Position numbers and translations under genes: made by a program. Below the pieces are notes generated by a model. That model was not told the origin of the DNA. It did no database searches and saw nothing but the letters and a program-made list of their open reading frames with translations. A DNA stretch of 17,104 nucleotides from assembly GCA_021158725.1 (NCBI GenBank), contig JAGGUB010000109.1, positions 1-17,104 on the forward strand, in the 5' to 3' direction. This DNA is from Caldifarciminota bacterium. Lineage in GTDB: Bacteria; Hydrothermota; UBA3073; NMUJ01. The first letter of the stretch is position 1. Every line of letters starts with the position of its first letter. Below are positions 7,671 to 16,300 of the stretch, in pieces.

Positions 7671-8601
7671 AGATAGCAAAGCTGTATTCGAAGAGATACG
7701 TAGCTTACTTACTGAACAGCGTAACCCACGTAGCTTGGATATAGATACGAAATCGATACCTGAGATACTGGAGATAATCAATGAGGAGGATCATCTTGTT
7801 GCACCCGCAGTTAAAAAAGAGATACCCTACATTGCGAAAGCAGTTGAGTTGATAGTGGAGTCGTTCAAACAGGGTGGACGTCTCATATATGTGGGTGCAG
7901 GTACATCGGGTAGGTTGGGTGTATTGGATGCAGCTGAATGTCCGCCAACCTTTGGTACACCACACTGGATGGTACAGGGTATAATTGCAGGTGGTTACGG
8001 TGCGCTGGTACATGCGGTGGAGGGTGCCGAAGACAATGCGAAAGCTGGTATCAAAGCCATACGCCGTAGACGGGTTAGCCCACGTGATACCGTTGTGGGT
8101 ATAAGTGCATGTAAACGTACACCGTTTGTTGTAGCAGCTATCAGTGAGGCGAGCCGTAGGGGGGCACGAACCATATATGTGACCGCTATACCACGTGAGA
8201 AGGTCGATATACAAGCAGATGTTATAATAGCGCCAGTGGTGGGGCCCGAAGTTATCATGGGGTCAACCAGGATGAAAGCCGGTACAGCTACCAAACTTGT
8301 GCTTAATATGTTAACAACAGCATCGATGATCAGATTGGGTAAAGTGTATGGTAATATGATGGTCGACCTACAAGCTACCAGCCAAAAGCTGATCGAACGC
8401 TCAAAACGTGTGATAATGATGGCTACTGGTGTAGACTATGAGGCTGCTGCCAAATATCTGAGGCTCGCAAAAGGTAGCGTTAAGGTAGCTATCGTTATGA
8501 TACTTGCGAAAGTTGGCTACGATGAGGCGGTGAGACGTCTGAAAGAGGCAAACGGGTTCGTACGCTACGCAATAGAGATTAAGGATAAAGATAGGGGGTA
8601 A
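7654..8601 (+). CDS. murQ: N-acetylmuramic acid 6-phosphate etherase
   Basis: MurQ cleaves the lactyl ether of N-acetylmuramic acid 6-phosphate, giving GlcNAc-6-phosphate and D-lactate in cytoplasmic peptidoglycan recycling. The SIS-domain protein is 315 residues long and aligns well with E. coli MurQ. Shared motifs include TEQRNPRSLDIDTKSIPEIL, INEEDHLVAPAV, GRLIYVGAGTSGRLGVLDAAECPPTFG with catalytic E95 (E. coli E83), EGAED with E126 (E. coli E114), and VVGPEVIMGSTRMKAGTATKLVLNML. One oddity is the loop usually reading ASGRTP, which here is SACKRTP (151-157), with Cys and Lys in place of Ser and Gly. Translation starts at TTG with GGGAGG just upstream. The gene lies between a YkfC-like endopeptidase (overlap 17 bases) and cstA (2-base gap). 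No MurNAc PTS or kinase (AnmK/MurK) is visible in the window. Confidence 0.95.
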   Translation: MLRRPKDSKAVFEEIRSLLTEQRNPRSLDIDTKSIPEILEIINEEDHLVAPAVKKEIPYIAKAVELIVESFKQGGRLIYVGAGTSGRLGVLDAAECPPTFGTPHWMVQGIIAGGYGALVHAVEGAEDNAKAGIKAIRRRRVSPRDTVVGISACKRTPFVVAAISEASRRGARTIYVTAIPREKVDIQADVIIAPVVGPEVIMGSTRMKAGTATKLVLNMLTTASMIRLGKVYGNMMVDLQATSQKLIERSKRVIMMATGVDYEAAAKYLRLAKGSVKVAIVMILAKVGYDEAVRRLKEANGFVRYAIEIKDKDRG

Positions 8602-8603
8602 CG

Positions 8604-10304
8604 ATGGGATTTTTGATCTTTGCTGTTTCCATACTTTGGTTCTTCATAATGTACAGATTATATGGTGGGTTTATCGCAAGTAAAGTGTTCAAACTCGATG
8701 TCAGAAATACCACACCCGCACATAAATTAGAGGATAAAACAGATTATGTACCCACAAATAAGTGGATAGTGTGGGGACACCATTTCACATCGATAGCGGG
8801 GTTGGGTCCAATCGTAGGTCCTGCTATTGCGATAATCTGGGGGTGGCTTCCTGCAGTGTTATGGGTGACACTTGGAGCAGTATTTGCGGGTGCTGTACAC
8901 GATTTTGCTTCCCTTGTTATCTCCATGCGCAACGAAGGCTATTCCATTGGAGAGGTTACATCAAGGATTGTTGGGCCACGTGCTCGTTACTTATTTTTCT
9001 TCATAATGTTTTTTGAGTTGTGGATCGTTATCGCAGTTTTTGCGTTAATAATGGGGATATTGTTCGATATGTATCCATCGTCTGTATTCCCTGTGTGGAT
9101 GGAGATCCCCATTGCTATGACGTTATCTTATATGGTATTTAAGAAAGGGAAAAATATTCACACATGGTCGTGGTGGGCATTGATCATGTTGTATCTCATG
9201 ATAGCGATCGGTGTATTCATTCCGTTAAAGATCCCTGGGCCTCATGCTTTGGTGATCTGGCTCATCATCATGATGGTTTATAGTTACATTGCATCTACGT
9301 TACCTGTACAGACTTTGCTTCAACCCCGTGATTATATTAACTCGCACGAATTGCTGGTAGCTATGGGGCTTGTAGGTATCGGTGCAATAGCAGCATTAAT
9401 AAGGGCTCCATCACATCTTGCTTATGTTGCACCGATGGTGAATTCAGCACCAAAGGGTGCACCCCCAATGTGGCCATTCCTATTTGTGACCATTGCTTGT
9501 GGAGCGATTTCGGGCTTCCATTCGCTTGTAGCTTCTGGTACATCTTCGAAACAGGTTGATAAGGAGACAGATGCGTTGCTGGTCGGCTACGGTGGAATGA
9601 TAGGGGAAGGTATCCTTGCATCACTTGCTATTTTAGCGGTTGCTGCTGGCATCGGTGCTGCGGCAGGAAGTAGAGCGGAGGGAATCGCACTCTGGAATAC
9701 ACATTATGCAAGTTGGCAGGTGGCAAAAGGTTTAGGTGCTAAGATTGGTGCATTTGTACAGGGTTCCGTAAATATGATGTCGTATGCCTTTGGGACAAGC
9801 AAATATATGAAGGCACTGATGACAACCATTATGGGTGTATTCATTGTGAGTTTTGCAAGCACATCACTCGATACCGCTACTCGTGCGCAGAGATATGTGA
9901 TCCAAGAGTTTGGCAGGACTCTTAACTGGAAATGGCTACAGAGGAGACATCCAGCAACACTTGTGGCAGTACTTTCTGCGTTCGCACTTGCGATGTCCAA
10001 ACCGAGTGGTAAAGGTGCGTTAATACTATGGCCTCTGTTCGGGACCGTGAATCAGTTGCTTGCGGGGCTCGCTTTGCTCGTTGCAACCGTCTATCTGATT
10101 AGGAAGAAGGCACCGTTTGCCGTTACGTTAATCCCGATGATATTTATGGTAATTATGACGGGTTGGGCAATGTGGAAGAATATCATGAATTTCCATAAGG
10201 TGCATAACTGGCTGTTATTTATCGTAGGGATAGCGGTGTTTATCTTGATGATATGGCTCGTTATTGAGGCAATCGTTGCAGTAAGTCGCCAGAAACGATC
10301 ATAA
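8604..10304 (+). CDS. cstA: CstA-family peptide/pyruvate transporter (carbon starvation protein A)
   Basis: CstA is a polytopic inner-membrane carrier linked to peptide uptake during carbon starvation and, in E. coli, to pyruvate uptake. This 566-residue form is shorter than the E. coli protein (about 700) and resembles the compact versions found in many anaerobes. Family motifs are visible: YGGFIASKVF, WGHHFTSIAGLGPIVGPAIA, FAGAVHDFASLVISMRNEGYSIGEV, SGFHSLVASGTSSKQ and SLDTATRAQRYVIQEFG. More than a dozen hydrophobic helices run along the whole length. AGGGGG five bases before the ATG is a good ribosome binding site, and murQ ends 2 bases upstream. Codon use differs from the flanking genes: by my count 10 of its 17 arginines are AGA/AGG and only 4 are CGT. 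It closes the recycling operon and may carry recycled peptides; that role is inferred from context. Confidence 0.92.
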   Translation: MGFLIFAVSILWFFIMYRLYGGFIASKVFKLDVRNTTPAHKLEDKTDYVPTNKWIVWGHHFTSIAGLGPIVGPAIAIIWGWLPAVLWVTLGAVFAGAVHDFASLVISMRNEGYSIGEVTSRIVGPRARYLFFFIMFFELWIVIAVFALIMGILFDMYPSSVFPVWMEIPIAMTLSYMVFKKGKNIHTWSWWALIMLYLMIAIGVFIPLKIPGPHALVIWLIIMMVYSYIASTLPVQTLLQPRDYINSHELLVAMGLVGIGAIAALIRAPSHLAYVAPMVNSAPKGAPPMWPFLFVTIACGAISGFHSLVASGTSSKQVDKETDALLVGYGGMIGEGILASLAILAVAAGIGAAAGSRAEGIALWNTHYASWQVAKGLGAKIGAFVQGSVNMMSYAFGTSKYMKALMTTIMGVFIVSFASTSLDTATRAQRYVIQEFGRTLNWKWLQRRHPATLVAVLSAFALAMSKPSGKGALILWPLFGTVNQLLAGLALLVATVYLIRKKAPFAVTLIPMIFMVIMTGWAMWKNIMNFHKVHNWLLFIVGIAVFILMIWLVIEAIVAVSRQKRS

Positions 10305-10384
10305 AGCTGCTGCTTTGAAAGGTCAAAATTAGAAAATAATTGCTTTTTAAGGTGCCACTTTAGGAGAATTTGTGACTATTGCCC

Positions 10385-10411
10385 TTGACAACTCTTTAAC
10401 TCCCATATTTT
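10385..10411 (+). promoter_or_regulatory. Candidate promoter of the tetR-efflux operon
   Basis: A perfect TTGACA (10385-10390) is followed after 15 bases by TATTTT (10406-10411). The -10 box runs into the inverted repeat at 10408-10427, a normal place for a repressor to block RNA polymerase. A second TTGACA at 10410-10415 could be an alternative -35 but has no good -10. Confidence 0.4.
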
Positions 10412-10434
10412 GACATATGGGTCAAAAATTGACC
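10408..10434. promoter_or_regulatory. Overlapping inverted repeats, likely TetR-type operator
   Basis: Two perfect inverted repeats overlap here: TTTTGAC-ATATGG-GTCAAAA (10408-10427) and GGTCAA-AAA-TTGACC (10420-10434). They share the central GTCAA arm. They lie over the likely -10/+1 region and 20-50 bases before the tetR start, the classic position for autoregulation by the TetR protein encoded next. Further half-sites occur upstream, at 10322 (GTCAA) and 10385 (TTGAC). The 10305-10384 stretch between cstA and this site holds no gene and no convincing terminator. Confidence 0.6.
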
Positions 10435-10456
10435 TATTGGTTAAGATGGAGGGGTG

Positions 10457-11065
10457 ATGTGTCCGAAGTTAACTGAGCGGATCAAAAATTTACGCAAAAC
10501 TGCCATACTTGAGGCTGCGAAGGTTGTATTTGCGCGGTATGGGATAGATGGGGCTAAGGTTGAGGATATTGCCGCACATGCTGGTGTATCGAAAGGCTTG
10601 GTATACTTCTATTATAAAGGTAAGGAGGATCTACTTTTTAATCTATTGAAGGAGGAGCTGGACAAGCTACACAATTTTATCGACGAGATACGGCGAACCG
10701 ACCTGGAATTTACTGCTAAGTTGCAGCGGTTGGTATCTGGTGTGTTGGAGTATTTCGAGGAGAATCGCGAATTCTTTTGCATATTCACACCTGGTAGGGG
10801 AGGGTTCACCAGGGAACGTCGGCCACAGCTCATAAAACGCATATTACCACGCTATATGAAGACGTTCGATCTACTTAGTGAGCTCCTTCAGGAGGGTATC
10901 GATCATGGGGTGTTGAGGCCTATTGATCCCATGTTCATGGCACACATCTTACAGGGTATGTTGCATGCGCTTGTTGTACAGTGGTTGCTTGTCAAAGATT
11001 TATCCCTCAAAGAGTATGCACCCCTTGTTGTGGACGTCTTCATGGAGGGTACAAAAAGGAGGTAG
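10457..11065 (+). CDS. TetR/AcrR-family transcriptional regulator
   Basis: A 202-residue TetR-family repressor. The N-terminal DNA-binding domain spans about residues 12-58 (ILEAAKVVFARYGIDGAKVEDI, AHAGVSKGLVYFYYKGKEDLL), with the recognition helix around GVSKGLVYFYY. The C-terminal half is alpha-helical, as expected for ligand binding and dimerisation. GTG at 10454 is in frame, but ATG at 10457 is preferred because GGAGG at 10448-10452 lies four bases upstream of it. The next three genes encode a tripartite RND pump in the same direction, with the TolC-like start 1 base after the tetR stop. The likely role is to repress this operon and itself through the inverted repeats just upstream and to respond to a pump substrate. 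Whether it also affects cstA is unknown. Confidence 0.93.
   Translation: MCPKLTERIKNLRKTAILEAAKVVFARYGIDGAKVEDIAAHAGVSKGLVYFYYKGKEDLLFNLLKEELDKLHNFIDEIRRTDLEFTAKLQRLVSGVLEYFEENREFFCIFTPGRGGFTRERRPQLIKRILPRYMKTFDLLSELLQEGIDHGVLRPIDPMFMAHILQGMLHALVVQWLLVKDLSLKEYAPLVVDVFMEGTKRR
11056..11062 (+). promoter_or_regulatory. Ribosome binding site of the TolC-like gene
   Basis: AAGGAGG at the end of tetR lies four bases before the ATG at 11067. It fixes this ATG as the start, although the frame is open further upstream, and therefore bears on the missing signal peptide. Confidence 0.7.
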
Positions 11066-11066
11066 A

Positions 11067-12413
11067 ATGTGGCTTATATTCCTGTTTATGAGGGTTTTAA
11101 CGCTTGACGATGCCATAGAGCTTGCACTGCAAAACAATAAGGAGCTACTCGCCGAGCGTGAAAAGATCCACGAACGTCGCTATGAAGCTATAGAAGCGAG
11201 GGGTAATCTTTTTCCACAGGTAAAGTTCGATGCCGGATATGTTAGGTTATCCGCTGTACCTGAGATGCACTTCATGGTACCCATATACACGAAGATGCCG
11301 ATAGCTATTAGGGATCCGGTGACGGGCCAGATAATAGCGATTACGGATAGTGTGCCCATATTTACTGGTATGGAGGAACAGGTCGTTTCGATGGGCAAAC
11401 GAGATAATTACTCCATCGGTATAAGTATTTCGCAACCTATATTCACATGGGGTAAATTATATCGTGGTTATGAGATCGCTAAGATAGGGCTTGAGATAGA
11501 GAGACAACTCTATGCACAGAAAGAGGCGATACTCAAGCTACAGGTGAAACAGACCTTCTTTCAAGCATTGCTTGCAAAAGAGATGGTTAAGGTAGCCCAA
11601 AAAGCGTATGAGGAAAGGGAAGACTATCTAAGGGTCGTAGAACGTCAATACGCTAATGGTGAAGTACCTGAGATTAATCTACTTCAAGCAAGATGCGAAC
11701 TGCTGGAGGCACGTCAGCAACTGATGGCGACACAAAACAACTACGAGCTGGTACTCAATGCACTCAAAAACATAATAGGGGTGCCAATTACCGAGGAGAT
11801 CGACCCCAAAGGTGAGCTACGTTATGATACCACTGCTATTACATTGGATGAAGCGTTACAGTTGGCGCTTAAGAATAGGGCTGAAGTGAAGATGTTGGAG
11901 CTAAGCAAAGAGGCTTCCATAAAGGCGCTCGAAATTGCACGTGCGAGTAACAAACCCAACCTCATCCTTACAGGTAGTTACGAGTATCAACGTCCATACC
12001 ACTATTTTGAAGACAAATGGGGTAAAACCTGGAACATAACAGTTGCATTGTCATGGCCTATATTTGATGGATTAAAGACCTATGCCCAGATACGTAAAGC
12101 GGAACATGCACTTAGGGCGACAGAGTTATCACTGAACCAAGTTGTTGATGCCATTAAGCTTGAGGTTCAGCAGTATTACCTAAAGATGCGTGAAACCGAG
12201 AAACAGCTAACCGTAGCACGTGAAAACCTGAAGCTTGCCGAACAGACCTACGAGATGGCACAAACCCAATACAAAGAGGGTATCATAAGTGATACCAAGT
12301 ATCGTGAGATAAGGTTGATGGTGGATAAGGCACGCCTTCATTACCTGCAGGTGTTGGCAGAGTTCAACATTGCCAAAGCAGGGTTGGAGAAAGCAATAGG
12401 GGAGGCACTATGA
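11067..12413 (+). CDS. TolC-family outer-membrane efflux protein
   Basis: An outer-membrane factor of 448 residues from the chosen start. It contains the two tandem OEP repeats typical of TolC proteins: the first opens with LTLDDAIELALQNN (11-24), the second with ITLDEALQLALKNR (238-251). Each continues into long amphipathic coiled helices and short strand segments such as ISISQPIFTWGKLYRGYE and TVALSWPIFDGLKTYAQI. It would form the trimeric outer-membrane and periplasmic tunnel of the pump encoded downstream. The start is fixed by AAGGAGG at 11056. Oddly, only about ten residues (MWLIFLFMRV) precede the first repeat: no basic n-region and no cleavage site are visible. The longer open frame upstream overlaps tetR and does not encode a signal sequence either. 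The stop shares ATGA with the next gene. Confidence 0.92.
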   Translation: MWLIFLFMRVLTLDDAIELALQNNKELLAEREKIHERRYEAIEARGNLFPQVKFDAGYVRLSAVPEMHFMVPIYTKMPIAIRDPVTGQIIAITDSVPIFTGMEEQVVSMGKRDNYSIGISISQPIFTWGKLYRGYEIAKIGLEIERQLYAQKEAILKLQVKQTFFQALLAKEMVKVAQKAYEEREDYLRVVERQYANGEVPEINLLQARCELLEARQQLMATQNNYELVLNALKNIIGVPITEEIDPKGELRYDTTAITLDEALQLALKNRAEVKMLELSKEASIKALEIARASNKPNLILTGSYEYQRPYHYFEDKWGKTWNITVALSWPIFDGLKTYAQIRKAEHALRATELSLNQVVDAIKLEVQQYYLKMRETEKQLTVARENLKLAEQTYEMAQTQYKEGIISDTKYREIRLMVDKARLHYLQVLAEFNIAKAGLEKAIGEAL

Positions 12414-13342
12414 AACGCGTTGTTATAGTGGTGATTGTGGTCATCATTTTGGGCTTGTTTGGGGTAGGGGTAGGATTAAGGTTACGTGCACTCAAACGTG
12501 CTATAGAGGTGACAGAGGTAGAGCGTAAAGTACCGGTTGAGATTGAGGTAGTGAGATTATCTACTATAAGTAAAACCATCAAGTTGGTGGGTCTCGTAAG
12601 GGGTGAGAAAGAGGTTCAAGTTCTACCTCATGTAGCGGGTAAGTTACTGGCTAACAAGGTTAAGGAAGGCGATTACGTACGTAAAGGTGATGTCATCGCA
12701 TTGGTTGATCGCGATGTGGTGGGTATGAAATTCGAACCCTCTCCAGTGAAGTCGCCAATCAACGGTATCGTAGGTAGGGTATATCTCGATCCACGTACTC
12801 CGGTGGCACCAGCCCAACCCCCACTATTCCAGGGTACCCCCATAGCGCTTATCGTTGATATTGACAAGGTACGGGTAGCGATCAACATACCCGAACCCTA
12901 CAGTGGTAAGGTAGAAGAAGGTACACCGTGTAGGGTGACCTGTGATGTGTATCCCGATACTGTATTCAATGGTAAGATACAGCGGGTGGCGAGAGTGCTC
13001 GATCCTATCACACATACGCAATATGCGGAGGTGCTTGTGGATAACGATCGCCATTTATTGAAACCCGGTATGTTTGCAGAGGTTGAGCTACTCATAGAGC
13101 ACCATGATAGCACGATAGTGGTGCCACGTGATGCCGTGTTAGGTATAGGTGACAACCGCTACGTCTATATCGTGCATGATGGTAAAGCCGTAAGGAGAGC
13201 CGTTAGGGTAGGGCTTGAAACCCGTGAGCATGTTGAGATACTCGATGGCCTATCTGTAGGTGATTCGCTGATCACAACAGGTGCAGCTGTTGTACATGAA
13301 GGTACGGAAGTTAAGGTGGTCACCCACCAGGAGGTTAAATGA
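12410..13342 (+). CDS. RND-type membrane-fusion (periplasmic adaptor) protein, short form without alpha-hairpin
   Basis: A 310-residue adaptor of the AcrA/HlyD superfamily. An N-terminal hydrophobic anchor (4-23) has no lipobox Cys, so it is probably an uncleaved membrane anchor. The barrel-sandwich (lipoyl-like) halves are VLPHVAGKLLANKVKEGDYV...RKGDVIALVD (71-100) and SPVKSPINGIVGRVYLD (111-127). They are joined by about ten residues, instead of the usual coiled-coil hairpin of 60 or more. Beta-barrel (about 154-232, ending LKPGMFAEVEL) and membrane-proximal domains (about 236-305, VVPRDAVLGIGDNRYVYIV...VGLETREHVEILDGLSVGDSLITTG) follow. GGAGG lies four bases before the ATG, and both ends use ATGA overlaps with the TolC-like and RND genes. 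The adaptor normally links the inner-membrane pump to TolC; how it does so without a hairpin is open. Confidence 0.9.
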   Translation: MKRVVIVVIVVIILGLFGVGVGLRLRALKRAIEVTEVERKVPVEIEVVRLSTISKTIKLVGLVRGEKEVQVLPHVAGKLLANKVKEGDYVRKGDVIALVDRDVVGMKFEPSPVKSPINGIVGRVYLDPRTPVAPAQPPLFQGTPIALIVDIDKVRVAINIPEPYSGKVEEGTPCRVTCDVYPDTVFNGKIQRVARVLDPITHTQYAEVLVDNDRHLLKPGMFAEVELLIEHHDSTIVVPRDAVLGIGDNRYVYIVHDGKAVRRAVRVGLETREHVEILDGLSVGDSLITTGAAVVHEGTEVKVVTHQEVK

Positions 13343-16300
13343 TACGGTGGAGTGTCAACCATCCCGTAACAGTGACCGTAATATTCATACTGCTTGTGGT
13401 ATTAGGTGCTATAAGTTTGAGTAAGTTGGGGATAGAGTTCCTACCGAATATAACATTACCTACGATGATGGTTATCACCCCATATCCGGGCGCTGGTCCC
13501 GAGGACGTAGAGCGTGAGGTTACAAAGGTGCTCGAAGATGAGCTTTCAACAATAACAGGGCTCGATAAAATAGAGGCAGAGTCACGTGAAAATCTTTCAG
13601 TCATAACATTAACGTTCAAGTGGGGTACGGACTTAGATGCGGTTGCACCTGATGTTAGGGATAAGATAGACCTCGCCATGTCACATATGCCGGATGAGGT
13701 GGAGCACCCTGTTCTACTGAAGTTGAGTGCCTCACTCCTGCCGATACTCTACATTGGGGTGAGTGCAAAAGAGAGTTACCCCTATTTACATAAAATAGTT
13801 GAAGATGAGATCGCCGATCCATTGCGAACCGTACCGGGTGTGGGTGCTGTGATAGTGTGGGGAGGGCTCGAACCCCAGGTAAATGTGTGGCTCGACAGGA
13901 CACGTATGGATGCGTACAACCTTAGTATATTTCAGGTGGAGCAAGCCATAAGGGCCAGCAACTTGAGCCTACCGGCAGGTGGTATGAAGATAGGCACCCG
14001 TGAATATATGCTACGCATACCGGGTGAGGTCGAGAATATCGATGACATAGGAGATATAGTTGTAGGTAGCTACCGCGGTAATCCCATACATCTGAGGGAT
14101 ATCGCTAACATAGAATATGGGTATAAGGAGGTGACAGCAAATGCGAGGCTTGACCGTAAGCCCGCTGTCAGCATTATCGTACAGAAGACACCTACCGCAC
14201 GTACTACTGAGGTGGTATCCAACATAAAGCGTAAGCTTGCCGAGATAAAGCAGAAGTTGCCACCTGATGTCACACCCAAAGTGGTGATAGACTTTGCCAA
14301 ATCCACCCGACGTGCGATCAACAATCTTGTAACCACACTTATATGGGGAACGATATTAGTATCGCTTACAGTGTTGCTATTCTTGCGTAACCTTAGGGGT
14401 GCAACGATTGTGGGTATGACGATGCCGTTGTCACTTATTATTGCGTTTGTACTACTGTATTTCGGTGGCTATACACTAAACATAATCTCGTTATCATCAC
14501 TCGCTGTAGCGCTCGGTATGGTGGTGGATAACGCTATTGTGGTGTTTGAGAACATCTTTCGTCACCGTAACGAAGAACGTAGGGATGCAAAGGATAGCGC
14601 TATAAGGGGTGCAACCGAGGTCGCTCGTGCGATAATAGCGTCTACACTTACTACGATCGCTATATTTGTGCCGATGCTGTTTGTACGTGGGTTGGTGGTA
14701 ACGCTTTTCAAGCAACTTGCGTTCTGTGTATCGATTGCATTGATAGGGTCGCTGTTCACAGCACTTACACTTACACCGATGATGAGCTCGAGGTTGTTAC
14801 GTCCACAATCTGAGGAACGTGGCATTATGGGACGATTTTACGTACGTACTGAGAGAGGGTTTAGGAGGTTACAAACCCTATACCGTAGGGTGTTGGGGTG
14901 GGCGATCTCACACAAGAAAGTTACATTATCGATTGTAGGGGTGATATTCCTTATGAGCTTGATATTCACAAGATTTATGGGTTCGGAACTGCTACCGGAG
15001 ACCGACCGTAGTATTGTACAGGTGACGGTGAGGTTACCTGTGGGTACGAAGGTGGAACAGACTGACCAAATTATGAAAACTATAGAAGATATGATTGTCA
15101 ACACCGTACCTGAACGTGTGGCTATGTTGACAGAGGATGGTGCAACCGGTGCAATCGCTGAAGTGGTACTCATGGAGGCAGGCAGCAATATAGGTATGGT
15201 AAATTTGATGCTCGTTGATAAAAACAGACGTAATCGCACATCACGTGAGATAGCTGAACAGCTACGTAAGGCTATCTTGCAGATACCGGGGGTGAAATCC
15301 GTAGATGTGAATACGGGTGATATAGAGACATTCCTGGGTGGTCACCCGATAGAGATTGAAATTTATGGTAAAGACCTCGATAAACTAATAGAAGTGGCCA
15401 ACACCATACGGGGTGAGGTGAGGCAAATCGAAGGTGTTGTGAGTACTGATTTATCGACACGTCCGGGTGTACCTGAGATCTGGATAAACGTCAACAAGAA
15501 AAAGGCTGCCAGCGTGGGGCTATCAGTAGCACAGATAGGTGGTGTAATCCGTACACTATTCTATGGCAAAAAGGTGGGTGTATTCCGTAAGCATGGTGAG
15601 GAGTATGATATATGGGTGAAGTTGAAAGAAGCTGATAGAAGATATTTGGACGATATTGAAGCCATAAAGGTTATGACACCACAGGGTAAGCTCGTACCGT
15701 TAGCTACCATAGCGGATATAGAGTATAGGACAGGCCCTGTGAAGATAGATCACAAAAACAAGGAACGTGTGGTGAAGGTCTACATCGACGTACATGGACG
15801 TACTACGGGTGAGGTTGTACGTGACATAAGACGTATGCTGGCAGGTATGGAGCTACCACCAGACATAAGGATTAAAATAGGTGGTGCTGCAGAAGAGCAG
15901 GCACGATCGTTTCGTGACCTCCGTACTATGCTGGTGATGGGCATATTCTTTGTGTTACTCGTGATGGCGGCTGCGTTTGAATCGTTCATCGATCCGTTCA
16001 TCGTGCTGTTCTCTATACCGTTTGCGGCGACGGGGTTCATTTTGGCGCTATTCTTTACGGGGTTACCGTTGTGCCTCACATCTTACATGGGGCTAATAAT
16101 GCTGTCAGGTATAGTGGTGAACAATGCCATCGTGCTTATCGATTATACTAACCAGTTACGTAGGGAAGGTATGAAGCTCAACGATGCGGTGCTGTTGGGT
16201 GGTATGCGTAGGTTACGGCCAGTACTTATGACAGCTGTAACGACGATGTTGGGGCTTACACCGCTGGCAGTATCGCGTGGTGTTGGTAGTGAGATATGGA

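Noticed and set aside
7705..8214. A 169-codon open frame opposite murQ
   Set aside because: The product is unusually rich in Cys, Tyr and Thr, as expected from the reverse complement of GTA- and GGT-rich coding sequence, and murQ is unambiguous on the other strand.
10303..10316. Short hairpin AAAGC-TGCT-GCTTT after cstA as a terminator
   Set aside because: The stem is only five mostly A/T pairs and no T-run follows, so it is not a credible intrinsic terminator.
10923..11066. Longer N-terminal extension of the TolC-like frame
   Set aside because: It overlaps tetR, has no ribosome binding site, encodes no signal peptide, and a strong AAGGAGG precedes the internal ATG at 11067.
14838..15239. 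A 133-codon minus-strand open frame within the RND gene
   Set aside because: It is a shadow of the RND coding frame with a Ser/Thr/Ile-rich product and no supporting start signals.
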